29,547 nucleotides of DNA from a virus. The DNA lies in the IMG/VR virus record IMGVR_UViG_3300003937_000003, positions 1 through 29,547 of that record; one strand, written 5' to 3'. Numbering within the stretch: position 1 is the stretch's first letter; each line of letters opens with the position of its first letter. Shown one piece after another: positions 28,428-29,547 of the stretch. The notes under the pieces are model-generated. The model did no database searches. It saw only the letters and a list, made by a program, of their open reading frames with translations, and was not told the DNA's origin. The translations under genes were made by a program, and so were the position numbers.

Positions 28428-29547
28428 ATTTAAAGCAACATATAGTAGAAGCAAAGAATACACACATGGTGCATATCGAAGATATGGTCATAGATGGTGG
28501 AGTGGATGGCGCACGTGCCGCTATATTTGCTTTAAGAGATTTAAGAGACATGTTAGCTGGTCATACGAATGATAGTAAAGCAGTTACAGTTAAATGGGAT
28601 GGTGCACCAGCCGTATTTGCTGGCATTGATCCATCTGATGGTAAGTTCTTTGTTGCAAAGAAAGGCATATTTAATAAGAATCCCAAAGTATATAAGAGCG
28701 TTAAAGAAGTTAAAGCCGATACTTCAGGTGATTTAGCAGCAAAGCTTACAGAAGCATTTAAAGAATTTAAGAAACTTGGTATAAAGAAAGGAGTCTACCA
28801 GGGTGACATTATGTTCATCAAAAAAGACTTAAAGAAAGCAACAATTGATGGGAGAAAGTATGTAACTTTTCACCCAAATACTATAGTATATGCAATACCC
28901 GTTGAAGCAGCAACAGAAATTATGAGAGCAAAAATTGGCGTAGTGTGGCATACTTATTACTCAGGCTCAACCTTTGAATCTATGAGTGCATCCTTTGGTG
29001 TAACCACTGCTGCATTTAAAAATGTCCGAACGGTGTGGCAGAAATCAGCCAACCTACCAGACATATCTGGTTTAGCCACATTAACCAAAAAGGACACAGA
29101 TGAAATTACGAAACATATATCAAACGCGGGAAAACTCTTTCAAAAGATCGCGTCTAGTACGCTTAATGACGTGGCTACAAATCCAGATATTAATTTATTT
29201 ATCAATACCTTTCGCAATACGAAAGTTAGAGCACAAAGCGAAATTAGCAACACATCGGCCCATGTACAAGAACTTATTGACTGGATCGAAAACCGCTATA
29301 ACACAGAAAAGGAGAGACTTAAAAGCGATGCTGGTAAGGATAGAAAGGAAGAAGCGAAGCTTGCAGCACTAGAATTCTTTACAGATGACAATAAAGATAG
29401 TCTTGTCAGCATGTTTGATATGCAAAATGAACTCGTATATGCTAAGAAAAAGCTATTAACACACTTGGACAGTATGGATAGTATAAATACATTTATAAAG
29501 ACTAAAGATGGTTTTAGAGTAACGGGCGCTGAAGGATATGTTGCTAT
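28424..29547 (+). CDS. Nucleotidyltransferase-like late protein (DUF6267-like), truncated by window end
   Basis: ATG 28424 overlaps the preceding stop as ATGA and the frame stays open through the window edge (374 codons seen). It contains VKWDGAP with K57, the KxDG adenylation motif of DNA/RNA ligases and capping enzymes, then KKGIFNKNPK, YQGDIMF at 125-131 in the motif-III region, and GAEGYV with E370 as a motif-IV candidate at the very end. I recall this family in many T4-like marine phages, usually without assigned function (DUF6267-type). The N-terminus MNLKQHIVE-A is again targeting-like. Motif V would lie outside the window. Confidence 0.75.
   Translation, partial: MNLKQHIVEAKNTHMVHIEDMVIDGGVDGARAAIFALRDLRDMLAGHTNDSKAVTVKWDGAPAVFAGIDPSDGKFFVAKKGIFNKNPKVYKSVKEVKADTSGDLAAKLTEAFKEFKKLGIKKGVYQGDIMFIKKDLKKATIDGRKYVTFHPNTIVYAIPVEAATEIMRAKIGVVWHTYYSGSTFESMSASFGVTTAAFKNVRTVWQKSANLPDISGLATLTKKDTDEITKHISNAGKLFQKIASSTLNDVATNPDINLFINTFRNTKVRAQSEISNTSAHVQELIDWIENRYNTEKERLKSDAGKDRKEEAKLAALEFFTDDNKDSLVSMFDMQNELVYAKKKLLTHLDSMDSINTFIKTKDGFRVTGAEGYVA

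Noticed and set aside
29100-29372. 90-codon + strand frame near the window end
   Set aside because: It lies in a different frame from the open nucleotidyltransferase-like gene 28424-29547, which explains the region.
1-29547. tRNA genes, CRISPR arrays, insertion sequences and integrase/attachment sites
   Set aside because: No cloverleaf with a CCA-type end, no regularly spaced repeat array, no transposase and no integrase was seen by reading the sequence. A dedicated tRNA scan was not possible.

Overview
The window is a compact, single-strand stretch (every supported gene is on +) of an AT-rich, T4-superfamily myovirus genome. The T4-type replication and recombination core is present almost complete: gp47 (3' end), gp46, sliding clamp gp45, clamp loader gp44 and gp62, RegA, DNA polymerase gp43, dCMP hydroxymethylase gp42, UvsX and helicase gp41. 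Accessory genes (CobS/MoxR-like ATPase with a VWA partner, Hsp20, Sm-like protein, 2OG-Fe(II) oxygenase, MazG-like enzymes) are of the kind seen in marine T4-like phages. An IscU scaffold that keeps the HscA-recognition motif and a glycine-zipper envelope protein suggest a Gram-negative, probably proteobacterial, host. The host cannot be named from this sequence. No tRNA, CRISPR array or insertion sequence was seen.

Layout. 1-2604: gp47 end, two small membrane proteins, gp46. 2605-2839: regulatory region with duplicated promoter/palindrome units. 2840-6153: AAA+ ATPase and HExxH/VWA protein. 6161-9634: terminator/promoter, DUF3310-like protein, clamp and clamp loader (its two subunits separated by four micro-genes), RegA. 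9641-11986: late-promoter unit with Hsp20, IscU, Sm-like protein, 2OG oxygenase and acetyltransferase. 12024-14534: DNA polymerase. 14592-17001: MazG-like enzyme, small proteins, a primase-polymerase-like protein and a candidate nuclease. 17028-21921: DUF1599 protein, gp42 and four unusual genes that look like a DNA base hypermodification pathway. 21967-25998: UvsX, gp41, dCMP deaminase, small proteins and a second MazG-like gene. 26003-29547: a late operon with a P-loop kinase, a 554-aa protein and a truncated nucleotidyltransferase-like protein.

How it works together. gp42 should make hydroxymethyl-dCMP. The genes directly behind it on the same transcript (two related helical proteins, a PLP fold-type-II enzyme and an SGNH-like hydrolase) are the best candidates for further elaborating hydroxymethylcytosine in this phage. 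No glucosyltransferase is visible here. This is the most interesting system in the window.

Regulation is legible. Seven promoters share a TATGTAC element 17-18 bp before a TGnTATAAT box, two more carry a TATAATGGTACCAT unit, and two T4-type late promoters (TATAAATA) precede hsp20 and the 3' operon. At six of the nine sigma70-type promoters an ATG lies where transcription should begin, so gp46, the DUF3310-like gene and DNA polymerase appear to be translated from leaderless mRNAs. The 3' late operon has a hairpin that would hide the ribosome-binding site in read-through transcripts but not in late transcripts, as known for some T4 genes.
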